Below, one piece after another: positions 57,401-64,000 of a DNA stretch of 64,000 nucleotides (its first letter is position 1; every line of letters starts with the position of its first letter). Under the pieces are notes generated by a model. It searched no databases. It was not told where the DNA came from and saw only the letters and a list, made by a program, of their open reading frames with translations. Source of the DNA: Agarilytica sp033852175. Its GTDB lineage: Bacteria > Pseudomonadota > Gammaproteobacteria > Pseudomonadales > Cellvibrionaceae. A program made the translations under genes and the position numbers. Where the stretch lies: NCBI GenBank assembly GCA_033852175.1, contig JAWSUY010000010.1:124001-188000 (forward strand). The letters are read 5' to 3'.

Positions 57401-58196
57401 CAATAAGTCGGCTGCGATCTAAGTCACCTCCTAAATTAACCAAACGGCTAACCGTACCGAGAACCACCTCTCGATTTTGCAACATCATCTTTGTAGAAAA
57501 CCCGCTAGCAATGCCACCGAGGGTACCAATATTCTCCCGAGGAAGCGGTGGAATTAATTTCAGGTCATTAAAAACCTGGCTGTCATGACAAGACGATAAA
57601 AAACAGCCATTCCTTTCCATAACACCCAATATATGGTCTTCGAAGTAGGCTACATTTTCAGAAAGTTGTTTCGGTTCTTTTTTATTTTCATCGATCTCCT
57701 TTGTTAGCCACCTCTCCATCGCGCGGTAGCCATCATCTTCATCCGAGTAAAAAACATCTAAACCACGATGCGCCTGACCACCATACTCGACAGCGAGCGG
57801 AGCTCTAAGGAGGTGGCTAAAACGTGGCAATTCCGAATAATCAACTCGATCATGGCCAACAGAAACGCTATATGTTAACTCGTAGTCTTCCTCAGCGATC
57901 CTTCCGGTACTTCTGTCGTAAGGAAAATAAAATGCAACTTTATTAATCGGGTCTTTTTGCAAAAACGTTTCATAGGCATCGTTAGAAACCCCATGACATG
58001 CAACACCACACCTCTCCTCGAAAATTGGAATAATTTCACTGCGAAATTCCGCCATCAAATCTCCGCTGATAGAAACTGACTTATGACCATCAGGCTTATG
58101 GCTGTCGCAACCTTGCAGAAAATTAACAAACAAAAAAACCACACAAATAACGGCGGCTATTTTACAAAGATGCTGATCGCGATGCGAATAGAGCAT
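54459..58196 (-). CDS. HzsA-related large haem lipoprotein
   Basis: A 1245-residue protein from the ATG at 58196, which gives a lipoprotein signal (VVFLFVNFLQGC); an open frame runs 90 codons further upstream without a signal. Near the N-terminus are unusual haem-like sites CGVACH (CX3CH, 63-68) and CFLSSCH (CX4CH, 198-204). The middle is a long beta-propeller-like domain (RVVFSMRRKAEEGFRLYEL), as in the hydrazine synthase alpha middle domain. The C-terminus has CAGCH (1046-1050) and CTECH (1114-1118). HzsA of anammox bacteria carries c-haems around such a propeller and helps build N2H4 from NO and ammonium. First gene of the operon. Enzymatic role here unknown. Confidence 0.7.
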   Translation of the reverse strand: MLYSHRDQHLCKIAAVICVVFLFVNFLQGCDSHKPDGHKSVSISGDLMAEFRSEIIPIFEERCGVACHGVSNDAYETFLQKDPINKVAFYFPYDRSTGRIAEEDYELTYSVSVGHDRVDYSELPRFSHLLRAPLAVEYGGQAHRGLDVFYSDEDDGYRAMERWLTKEIDENKKEPKQLSENVAYFEDHILGVMERNGCFLSSCHDSQVFNDLKLIPPLPRENIGTLGGIASGFSTKMMLQNREVVLGTVSRLVNLGGDLDRSRLIAKNIPIEEGGIHQRGGNNQFFESMDDADVKRILNWARLERKALASTLKSEGNAIVESDIGKVKGLVFIRGPRHVPRTWFSFDKYFPGSDIFLLPLKEGETLASASASPINLTAAFHEDAVEIQSLDVRYDAKRVVFSMRRKAEEGFRLYELRINDAMTGIVGTPQQISFSKASLSDGTLIHHIDPIYMPGPTDKEGQELADVAITFASNQAGHYVQSDTWGILGEADSHQGKIIFDQQRPEDKGTFDGKRIYFVAGPNEGEWRTITQHTFRDGKGSGAALKLDHSLPHKVDNKSVYVIEKTQGAMQSSFDIWRFVPRSFSSVVTSHNGSADESSHDSGHEVSLSAADLDGLNLKQRFDKSLVQVTFTHAQERRPTTRTTGETMFTSVRNFGFQGDKPVFNGAIYRVQAGGFDYHIQGGNRSGYGLFSDSREMGNGLEIRQMHDPRNLWSGGSLTLSDHGFGINTEPDNPVDNIPYSIAPNSIDIEFSSPPRFISAQMNFFDEQGENAVTHTGVSPGGAVRDPYPLLDGSVLVAYTPESLNHLDHNADPNWDLYTFDFIQSPHAKSGNKVGEFKKIKILAASSSLAEYSPRPLMLRLKEKVKQPIHHQKFGSRTPGILPKEEFGILRMPPGTPGEIECYDYPLLQSFLTNFAPVGSKDFRIQHDNPNGTSTSDDRLFKYVRIIMQEPNEKALVKPIYSGTTGGDPFASAVSLGIHTKRVIVDEVPIEDDGSFFVEVPTNVPLIVQGLNSEKMAMHSMNRWVYLQPGEKLTFAIPRPIYPLRCAGCHGSLTGDPYDGVGPADLVSASSRVMATWNLAEEKRRSAYGYDRQPSEYISIDYVRDVQPIFDNHCTECHSGENAPGNLDLDGQPTQFYSRSYESLHQLADNKSGNYANKKYINEREALSSESLLIKSITGDQGLHLFSENLSKNISGDIRINTLSQEDKLTLIRWIDLGATFLGADVSTADKTLVESAVNSGQMSQ

Positions 58197-58545
58197 AAAT
58201 ATTTTATCTAAGTTATTTCCGAACAATTGGATCGATTCGGTAAAGTTGATACGGGTAGAACTTCTTTGTGAGGACAAAAACGATTCCACCAGTAGAAAAT
58301 AAGGGCGGCATGTTAGCATCTGGATTGATCGCGCAATATCAACCCCTACCGTTGATATTGCCCGTTCTAAATCGTTTTGGAGTGGTTTGGAATGCAATTT
58401 GCTGATTAAAAACGTTAATTTCTGCCATAAAGTGAACGTTAATTGATATGGGTTGGTAATTTTCACAATCCGCTATACACGTGTGTTCATCCGCAGTGCA
58501 GCAAGGTATTATTCTAGACTCCTTCCGTCCAACCCCGTTACGGCT
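58197..58545. promoter_or_regulatory. Divergent promoter region with perfect palindrome
   Basis: Separates the HzsA-related operon (minus) from the LuxR-type gene (plus). It holds a perfect 11-bp dyad GCAATATCAAC-N7-GTTGATATTGC at 58333-58361, another TTGAT half-site at 58325-58329, and a 10-bp direct repeat AACGTTAATT at 58411-58420 and 58435-58444. A -10-like TATTAT at 58507-58512 faces the regulator. The dyad is a good operator candidate for the adjacent regulator. Confidence 0.6.
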
Positions 58546-59127
58546 ATGAGCAAGAATACGATGACCAGCATAAAACCTGAAGACAGAGGAATAAGCGGAA
58601 CAGGATTGGCTGAAGCCCTACTCTCCACCCTGGAGGAAGGCGCTATGGTCGTATGCATTAAAGATTGCAATAAATTCGTACTGAAGCAAAACCAGCGCTG
58701 CATTGATCTTTGCGGAAATCTGGAAGGCCAAACTTGCCTCGACGGGTGCATGGAAATTTATGAACGCGATACCCTTCAGCAGTGGCACGAATGGGGAAGC
58801 CGCACCTATAAAAACTGTTTTTTACATGACGCCTACTACGACACAACACTGATCTGTAGCGATAAACACATCATTACCCTGCTGCAGCCCCTCGAAGAAC
58901 GGCAACAGCAAGCAAAAGAGCACTACAAAAAAATGGGTTTAAGCAAGCGAGAAACGGGAGTCATTGAGCTGGCCATAGCAGGCTTAAGCAATGCGTTCAT
59001 TTGCGAGAAGCTCTCCATTTCAAACTCAACGTTACGAACACATCTTAATAATATTTACAAGAAATCCCACGATAACGGAATTTCACTGGCTCATATCCCA
59101 AAAGAGCGAAAAAAAGGGAAAAGCTAA
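58546..59127 (+). CDS. LuxR-type regulator with three CX3C motifs
   Basis: A 193-residue protein. The N-terminal 115 residues look like a small PAS-type sensor and carry paired cysteines at 37/41, 52/56 and 64/68, each CX3C, plus Cys91 and Cys104. The C-terminal LuxR/FixJ helix-turn-helix reads LSKRETGVIELAIAGLSNAFICEKLSI...LRTHLNNIYKK. The cysteine pattern suggests an Fe-S cluster, zinc or thiol redox sensor. Start at 58546 is chosen over an upstream frame because the latter overlaps the promoter; an ATG at 58561 is also possible. It is divergent from the HzsA-related operon and is its likely regulator. Confidence 0.82.
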   Translation: MSKNTMTSIKPEDRGISGTGLAEALLSTLEEGAMVVCIKDCNKFVLKQNQRCIDLCGNLEGQTCLDGCMEIYERDTLQQWHEWGSRTYKNCFLHDAYYDTTLICSDKHIITLLQPLEERQQQAKEHYKKMGLSKRETGVIELAIAGLSNAFICEKLSISNSTLRTHLNNIYKKSHDNGISLAHIPKERKKGKS

Positions 59128-59189
59128 ATTTTTGTCATATGACATAAGCCTAGCAATTACAAATCCGTGGCGTATACCAGCATTTCCCA

Positions 59190-59537
59190 TCAAGAAGTGA
59201 TCTTGCCACTCTTCCGGTCTACAAACCCACAACCATCTAAATTTCCCGGCCGGCCATAACGAGTGTGCGCAGCACACAAATCCGCACCAAGAAGCCAGTC
59301 ACCATCAGAATTCATATATGCAGCTTTGGGCATTACAACCTCTTTATTCGAAAAGCACTCGTAAATAGTAATATTATCAGGGGATTCCCCATCTTGTCGC
59401 AAATGCTTACATAACTGGCAAAAAACATCTCCAAACCAGTCCCGCTCTATACCAGAAGCAATCGTTTTTTTTGCATGGTATGTATAAGGGAGTTTTTTAT
59501 CGTACTTTGATCCAAATAGTTTTTCGAGGATGGGCAT
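59190..59537 (-). CDS. Small cysteine-containing hypothetical protein
   Basis: A 115-residue soluble protein with Cys40-x-x-Cys43 (VFCQLCKHL), Cys61, Cys88 followed by His91 (DLCAAH), and Cys103. Four to five potential ligands suggest a zinc- or iron-binding fold. No family is recognised. It faces the LuxR-type gene tail to tail and lies before NnrS on the minus strand, 278 bp downstream of it, so it could be part of the nitrogen-oxide neighbourhood. Confidence 0.6.
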   Translation of the reverse strand: MPILEKLFGSKYDKKLPYTYHAKKTIASGIERDWFGDVFCQLCKHLRQDGESPDNITIYECFSNKEVVMPKAAYMNSDGDWLLGADLCAAHTRYGRPGNLDGCGFVDRKSGKITS

Positions 59538-59815
59538 TTTTGGCGTCCACTAATTCGCAGCGTTATTACGTAAATGCTAAATCCAACCACATCAATACAC
59601 GGCACGAAATAAGATATTTTTGATAAAACAGAAATTAAAAAATAAAACACAAGCCGTTCTGTTTTTTAGATTCCACAAAGTATACACGGCTACAAAAAAA
59701 TAATAACTATAATATTGGGCATACATCTCCACGCACACTCTCTTTGTCACCCAGCGTTTCTACCTGTCTGCAGGAGGCGCTATTATATTTTCCACTCCCA
59801 CGAAAGAGAACTAAT

Positions 59816-61021
59816 TTAGCCTGCCCGGCCATCTACGCGTGCCCGAGTGAGCACTTTAAGGTAGCGAACAATAAAAGCCCCGTAGCCAGCCGCCCAGGCG
59901 AATATCGAACAGGCCATTACAACCTGATAGTTCTCGACAAGCGCGCCACCAAAAATACGTACGACCGCAGAAACAAAAACCAAACCATATGCGGCGGACA
60001 TTAACGTTCCTACAATTAGAGGGCGCCCCGTATGCCCTAACGACACTCGGGATATCATTGAGAGAATCATGGTCCCCATACCACCAATCGTTAGCACATG
60101 CATAGCTTGTGCAAGCGTTAACACATCAAAGGCATAATGCGCACTCAGCAGCAACAATCCGACAGGAATACAAACATAACTAAGGTGCAGAGACCAAACC
60201 AAAGGAACCCGAAAAGTCACCCAAAACCGCCAACGAAAAAATCGAAAAAAATGGCTGACGCATGCGGCAAAAGCCAGTCCAGCGATAAATGGTTTGGGCA
60301 ATACGGCCTGAGTAATAAAGATCAAAACCATAAGCACCATCGAAATAATGGACAGCTGCTCTAGCCACGCGATAGCAGGTACCTTCTTCGTTTTGGTGCC
60401 ATTTGCAGTAAACATTGGAATAATTCTTCCGCCAATTATGCTCATAACTAACGAAACGAGCATAATCATGCTGTAGCTTCCCTGTTGCACATAACGAGTA
60501 TCCCCACTCAGAACCCCCCAATGCATCAACGCATTTGCAATACTCATAAAACTTAAGATTGGAACAAATACAAGATTCCGGTATTGCTTAACTCGAATAA
60601 TTGGAATTGCAAAAAAAATCGCGGCTATAGGGAGAAAGGCAAGATCGACAATGATTGACCACCAACCGGATAGCGGTAATGAAGCCAGCAAAAGCAGACG
60701 TGCTGACAACCACAACAACAGCAAAAAAAGCAAGCGCCCACCCTTAATGCTCGGAACCCCCGTCCACGTTTGTACTGCTGTAAGCAAAAAACCCACAATA
60801 ATTGCGGCAACGAAGCCAAATAACATTTCATGCGAATGCCACCAAATCGCCCCACCGAAAGGGTCAAAGACCGATGAACCCGACAATAAGCTCAACCAAA
60901 TAAAAAGCGCGACAATACTAAATAACGAACCGAACAAAAAAAACGGTCGAAATGACAATCGCAAAATCGGCCATGGCTCGGACTGGGTTGACCCCAATGA
61001 ATCAGTAGGCACTGTTAACAT
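59816..61021 (-). CDS. nnrS: NnrS family haem-copper membrane protein
   Basis: A 401-residue protein with about twelve membrane helices. NnrS features are FRPFFLFGSLFSIVALFIW near the start, WWHSHEMLFGFVAAIIVGFLLTAVQTW, GGRIIPMFTAN, and HVLTIGGMGTMILSMISRVSLGHTGRPL. Conserved histidines (for example in HSHEM, ALMHWG and LGHTGR) are the presumed haem and copper ligands. NnrS reduces nitrosative stress and is controlled by NO-sensing regulators in many proteobacteria. GGGAG precedes the ATG. It is next to the HzsA-related cluster. Confidence 0.93.
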   Translation of the reverse strand: MLTVPTDSLGSTQSEPWPILRLSFRPFFLFGSLFSIVALFIWLSLLSGSSVFDPFGGAIWWHSHEMLFGFVAAIIVGFLLTAVQTWTGVPSIKGGRLLFLLLLWLSARLLLLASLPLSGWWSIIVDLAFLPIAAIFFAIPIIRVKQYRNLVFVPILSFMSIANALMHWGVLSGDTRYVQQGSYSMIMLVSLVMSIIGGRIIPMFTANGTKTKKVPAIAWLEQLSIISMVLMVLIFITQAVLPKPFIAGLAFAACVSHFFRFFRWRFWVTFRVPLVWSLHLSYVCIPVGLLLLSAHYAFDVLTLAQAMHVLTIGGMGTMILSMISRVSLGHTGRPLIVGTLMSAAYGLVFVSAVVRIFGGALVENYQVVMACSIFAWAAGYGAFIVRYLKVLTRARVDGRAG

Positions 61022-61313
61022 ACTCCCGTAAAAGACGAATAATTATTTTCGTGAAATTTGAAACTGAACTCTTATAGCCATTGCATTACTGTATTTTTAT
61101 GGCATCTCTAAGGTACTCTGACATCAACTTTTTCAGAGCCTCTTAATGCTAAACACCCCTAACCACCCATAAAGACAAGCACAATCCAGAATATGCAACG
61201 CGTATGGCCAAATTGTGCCTCACACTTGTCACGTATAGATATCGCAATAAAGGCTATATCAACTCCTCAGATAAGGAAGCCCCAACGCAATAGCCATAAC
61301 CATCAATACTCAT

Positions 61314-61847
61314 CTATTTTGACTTAGGCCGAAATGCTTTAATGACAGACGCGTTAGTTTCGAGGAACGGACCTTCAATTAAGTCAACGCAGTAAGGCAC
61401 GGCGGGAAATACTGCATCCAAACATTCCCGAATTGATTTTGGCTTACCCGGCAAATTAATTATCAGCGTTTTGTTACGTATGCCCGCAGTCTGACGAGAC
61501 AATATCGCCGTCGGCACATACTGCAAACTAACCTGTCGCATAAGCTCACCAAAACCGGGCATCATTTTATTACAAACAACCTCAGTAGCTTCGGGCACCA
61601 TATCCCTAAATGCCGGACCGGTACCGCCTGTAGTGATAATTAAACTGCACTGTTCGTTATCAGCAAGATCAACAAGGGTATCTTCGACGATGGACTGGTC
61701 ATCGGCAATTACCCGATATTTCGAAACCCACTCTGAGACCAGGTACTCGCTCAGAGTATCAATAATCGCTTTACCTGAAAGATCCTCATAAATACCAGCA
61801 CTTGCGCGATCCGACGCGGTAACAATACCAATTTTTGTAGTTGACAT
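61314..61847 (-). CDS. mog: Molybdopterin adenylyltransferase (Mog/MoaB-like)
   Basis: A 177-residue cytoplasmic enzyme that activates molybdopterin by adenylylation before molybdenum insertion. Motifs: IGIVTASDRASAGIYEDLSG, LIITTGGTGPAFRDMVPEA, and TLIINLPGKPKSIRECL. Start at 61847 follows GAGAAAAAAT; four additional upstream codons are possible. Needed for nitrate reductase-type enzymes, which fits the nitrogen-oxide context. About 290 bp upstream of nnrS on the same strand, so probably separately transcribed. Confidence 0.93.
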   Translation of the reverse strand: MSTTKIGIVTASDRASAGIYEDLSGKAIIDTLSEYLVSEWVSKYRVIADDQSIVEDTLVDLADNEQCSLIITTGGTGPAFRDMVPEATEVVCNKMMPGFGELMRQVSLQYVPTAILSRQTAGIRNKTLIINLPGKPKSIRECLDAVFPAVPYCVDLIEGPFLETNASVIKAFRPKSK

Positions 61848-62452
61848 ATTTTTTCTCAAAATTCTTTCTGCAATTGTATAAAAAATAATGATGAAAACAC
61901 CTGAAGTAAATCAAGTATTACCACATTCGCCAGAATCGAGATCACCGCAAGCTTATAAACGTCAACTAACAAATATCACTTTCACTGCGAGCCACTAACC
62001 ACCACCCCCTTAAATACACAACAAGGCAGAGACACAAATACCAACCACCCCAGCAACGCCCCCCACAATATGACATTACCGGGCATATTGCGCCATAATT
62101 CGTCATCACGACCCCCGCAATTGTGTCCATAATTGTCACCCAAAAACCACATTAAAAACCATTAACACCGAAAAATATTTTTCCTTGATTTTGATCAACT
62201 CACAGCAATTAATTTTATTTTGAAAAATCTGATGAACTTCACGTTTTTCACTGGGAACTTAAAGAGTTATTGCGATATATCAAAAGCCGAACATTCACGC
62301 ACTTGGAGACAACAATCTGGCCCTACACCTGCATTATGTTTCCGCCAAGAATAAATATTATCGTTATAACCACTTTTCTTTGGAGCATAGCCTTCACGCT
62401 TAACCCACAGGAGTGATACCGGTAAAAAATAATGCGCAGATAGGTAAGCCAA
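61848..62452. other. Divergent intergenic region between mog and multihaem cytochrome
   Basis: About 600 AT-rich bp without a supported gene; a short minus-strand frame at 62267-62464 overlaps the cytochrome start and has no ribosome site. A perfect FNR box lies at 62185-62198. Confidence 0.55.
62185..62198. promoter_or_regulatory. Perfect FNR/ANR/DNR-type box
   Basis: TTGAT-TTTG-ATCAA is an exact match to the CRP/FNR-family consensus for oxygen (FNR/ANR) or nitric oxide (DNR/NnrR) regulators. It lies 255 bp before the plus-strand cytochrome gene and about 340 bp before mog. No -10 element at ideal spacing is evident in either direction. Confidence 0.7.
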
Positions 62453-64000
62453 ATGAATGTTCATCCGAGTTTTTTTAACTCAAAACATATTGTTCAAGAC
62501 TTAACGAAATTAAAAGCCCATTCCAGATCGGTCGCCCTATCTTGCGCGAAAGACATTTCAAAGTTGTTGTTTTTTTCTGCACTATTTTTCTATTCCTTAT
62601 CCCTGCAAGCAGCCATTAGTGGCCGCGTAATTAATATTACGACAGATGCAGCCCTAACGGGGGCATTAGTCAGCATCCAAGCAAGCAATACCGATGTAAC
62701 TACCGATAGTAGTGGTAACTTCTCGCTACCCAACGGTGGAAGCTCAAGCCTCACTATCGTTGCCGCAAAAAAAGGGTTTTATAACGCATCAGCAAACGTT
62801 AGTGATGGCGATTCCGGAATAATCATTCGATTGGAGGCTGTTCCCGAAGCGAATACGCCAGATCACTGGAGCAACTACCAATTTGCACACGTCGAATCTG
62901 GAACAGAATGCGCTAAATGCCACCAGGAACAATACAACGAATGGAATGGCTCACCGATGTCTAACGGTGGTGTAAACACTTGGGTTCATGACATTTACAA
63001 TGGCGACGGAACCGACGGCGGCATGACAGGTTTTGTTTACACGCGCGATTCCGTTCATAAAGATGAAAATGCCGAGAGCGAATGTGCCGCTTGCCACCAA
63101 CCTGAATCATGGGTTAACGAGCCTTACTCCGCAATCAAATCAATTGATGAAGGGTCACCATCGATAGCGCACGGCGTTTCCTGTGAGGTGTGCCACAAGA
63201 TTGCCAATATAGATGAAAGCAAACCCAACTTCCCCGGCCTACACCCAGACTCCGTCACCCTGAATTTACCCCGCTCGGATGCCTTTGGAGATCCCGACCA
63301 CGACATACAATATGGCGTATTAGGCGATACAAACGTATACGTTGAATTTGAAATGCGACCGTCCTATCAACCCCAAGTCAGCGCTGAAATATGTGCGGCT
63401 TGTCATCAAGATAAAAACGACCATGACAACGACGGTGACTTTGAAGATGCGGGCGGCGTTATCTCGGAACCTACCTTTGTCGAATGGTTAGAAAGTGATT
63501 ACGGCGATCCAGAATCAGGGAGCTACCAAAGCTGTGCCGATTGCCACATGCCTGCAAGGGACGCAAACGCAGCGTGCTCCGGAGCAGACGCCTTTGACTT
63601 TCAAAACTTAAACCGGCCCTTGGGCGATATACGAAGCCATGACATAAGAGGCACAACCGCAGAATTTTTGGATAATGCCGTTGAGCTTTCTCTGACCGCA
63701 GTGAATAACGACGGAACTGTCGAAGTTGAAGCCAGCGTCTTCAATAGTAGTACCGGGCATCATGTGCCAACCGGAGTCACTATTCGCAACATGATCCTGC
63801 TAGTCGAAGCCTTTCACCCCGACGGAAGCCCTCTTGAACACACAGGCTCTCAACAGGTTCACACGCTCGGCGGCGTCGGTGACCCAGAACAAGGTTACTA
63901 CGCGGACCTACCTGGAAAGCTTTACGCAAAAGTCAATCAAGATGCCACCGGCGCCTCGCCTACATTTTTTACGGACGCCAGCGGGATTCTATTTGATAGT
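62453..64000 (+). CDS. Exported multihaem cytochrome c (partial, cut by window end)
   Basis: 516 codons are open to the right edge. An unusually long n-region leads to a signal peptide (LLFFSALFFYSLSLQA, cleavage near 53). A carboxypeptidase-regulatory-like beta domain follows (ISGRVINITTDAALTGALVSIQ, 55-128). Then five CXXCH haem sites: CAKCH 153, CAACH 211, CEVCH 244, CAACH 314 and CADCH 361. The segment GHHVPTGVTIRNMILLVEA is typical of c554/hydroxylamine-oxidoreductase-related multihaem proteins. AGG sits about 9 nt before the ATG. An FNR box lies upstream. Likely a periplasmic or surface redox protein in anaerobic nitrogen metabolism; the rest of the gene and its partners are outside the window. 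Confidence 0.85.
   Translation, partial: MNVHPSFFNSKHIVQDLTKLKAHSRSVALSCAKDISKLLFFSALFFYSLSLQAAISGRVINITTDAALTGALVSIQASNTDVTTDSSGNFSLPNGGSSSLTIVAAKKGFYNASANVSDGDSGIIIRLEAVPEANTPDHWSNYQFAHVESGTECAKCHQEQYNEWNGSPMSNGGVNTWVHDIYNGDGTDGGMTGFVYTRDSVHKDENAESECAACHQPESWVNEPYSAIKSIDEGSPSIAHGVSCEVCHKIANIDESKPNFPGLHPDSVTLNLPRSDAFGDPDHDIQYGVLGDTNVYVEFEMRPSYQPQVSAEICAACHQDKNDHDNDGDFEDAGGVISEPTFVEWLESDYGDPESGSYQSCADCHMPARDANAACSGADAFDFQNLNRPLGDIRSHDIRGTTAEFLDNAVELSLTAVNNDGTVEVEASVFNSSTGHHVPTGVTIRNMILLVEAFHPDGSPLEHTGSQQVHTLGGVGDPEQGYYADLPGKLYAKVNQDATGASPTFFTDASGILFDS

Noticed and set aside
58325..58342. FNR-like box TTGAT-N8-ATCAA upstream of the HzsA-related gene
   Set aside because: The spacer is 8 nt, not 4, so it cannot be a standard FNR site; treated as a half-site near the larger palindrome.
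58197..58466. N-terminal extension of 90 residues on the HzsA-related protein
   Set aside because: It would bury the lipoprotein signal peptide inside the chain and cover the divergent promoter; the start at 58196 is more credible.
62267..62464. Minus-strand frame of 65 codons upstream of the multihaem cytochrome
   Set aside because: Overlaps the cytochrome start, has no ribosome site and no recognisable domain.

Overview
The window comes from a Gram-negative bacterium, most likely a marine gammaproteobacterium of the Cellvibrionales/Alteromonadales type. This is inferred from the gene set (EfpL/YeiP, RlmF, a DUF3010 protein, HscC with a J-partner, a phasin and a secreted polyhydroxyalkanoate depolymerase, NIT-domain chemotaxis), the moderately AT-rich DNA and the many exported proteins. 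It is a chromosomal segment. I see no CRISPR array, no intact transposase and no phage block. Most genes lie on the minus strand.

Layout. 1-3.7 kb: a helicase/nuclease DNA-repair pair, the helicase cut by the window edge. 4.0-4.45 kb: tRNA-Arg(ACG) followed by a perfect 33-bp inverted copy of its own 3' end and two 178-bp tandem repeats that look like a structured RNA. 4.45-12.8 kb: EfpL, a phasin, small unknown genes, a decayed copy of the PHA depolymerase, other gene remnants, and an SPFH/NfeD pair. 13-16.3 kb: HscC chaperone and membrane J-protein. 16.9-21.4 kb: secreted subtilase and PHA depolymerase that share C-terminal modules. 21.6-25.3 kb: a five-gene operon (GbsR/MarR regulator, double-DCC oxidoreductase, methyltransferase, DUF4166, saccharopine-dehydrogenase-like) behind two overlapping perfect palindromes. 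25.7-36 kb: mixed housekeeping and exported proteins (cyclophilin, SnoaL-like, lipoprotein, AraC regulator, exonuclease, DEAD helicase, DUF3010, RlmF, MazG-like) and an orphan HINT-deaminase toxin module with a membrane protein after it. 37.3-44.8 kb: chemotaxis operon cheA-mcp(NIT)-cheW-cheR-cheB-cheD, preceded by an FNR-type promoter.

The most interesting block is 45.5-58.2 kb, an eight-gene, tightly overlapping minus-strand operon. In transcription order it holds a large haem lipoprotein related to hydrazine synthase alpha (HzsA); a YVTN propeller fused to a MauG-like dihaem domain (the layout of fused HzsB-HzsC); ApbE flavin transferase; a formylglycine-generating-enzyme-like protein; a membrane-anchored pentahaem cytochrome; an RnfD/NqrB-like membrane flavoprotein; a NuoF-like NADH-oxidising subunit; and a NuoG/HoxU-like iron-sulfur subunit. 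Read as a pathway, this would carry electrons from NADH through Fe-S clusters and a flavinylated membrane subunit to periplasmic c-haems and a hydrazine-synthase-like complex.

A divergent LuxR-type regulator with three CX3C motifs, a perfect 11-bp palindrome in the shared promoter region, NnrS (nitric oxide response), Mog (molybdenum cofactor) and a multihaem cytochrome preceded by a perfect FNR box all lie next to it. Together they suggest an anaerobic nitrogen-oxide or other reactive-nitrogen system. The function is inferred and the substrate is unknown.
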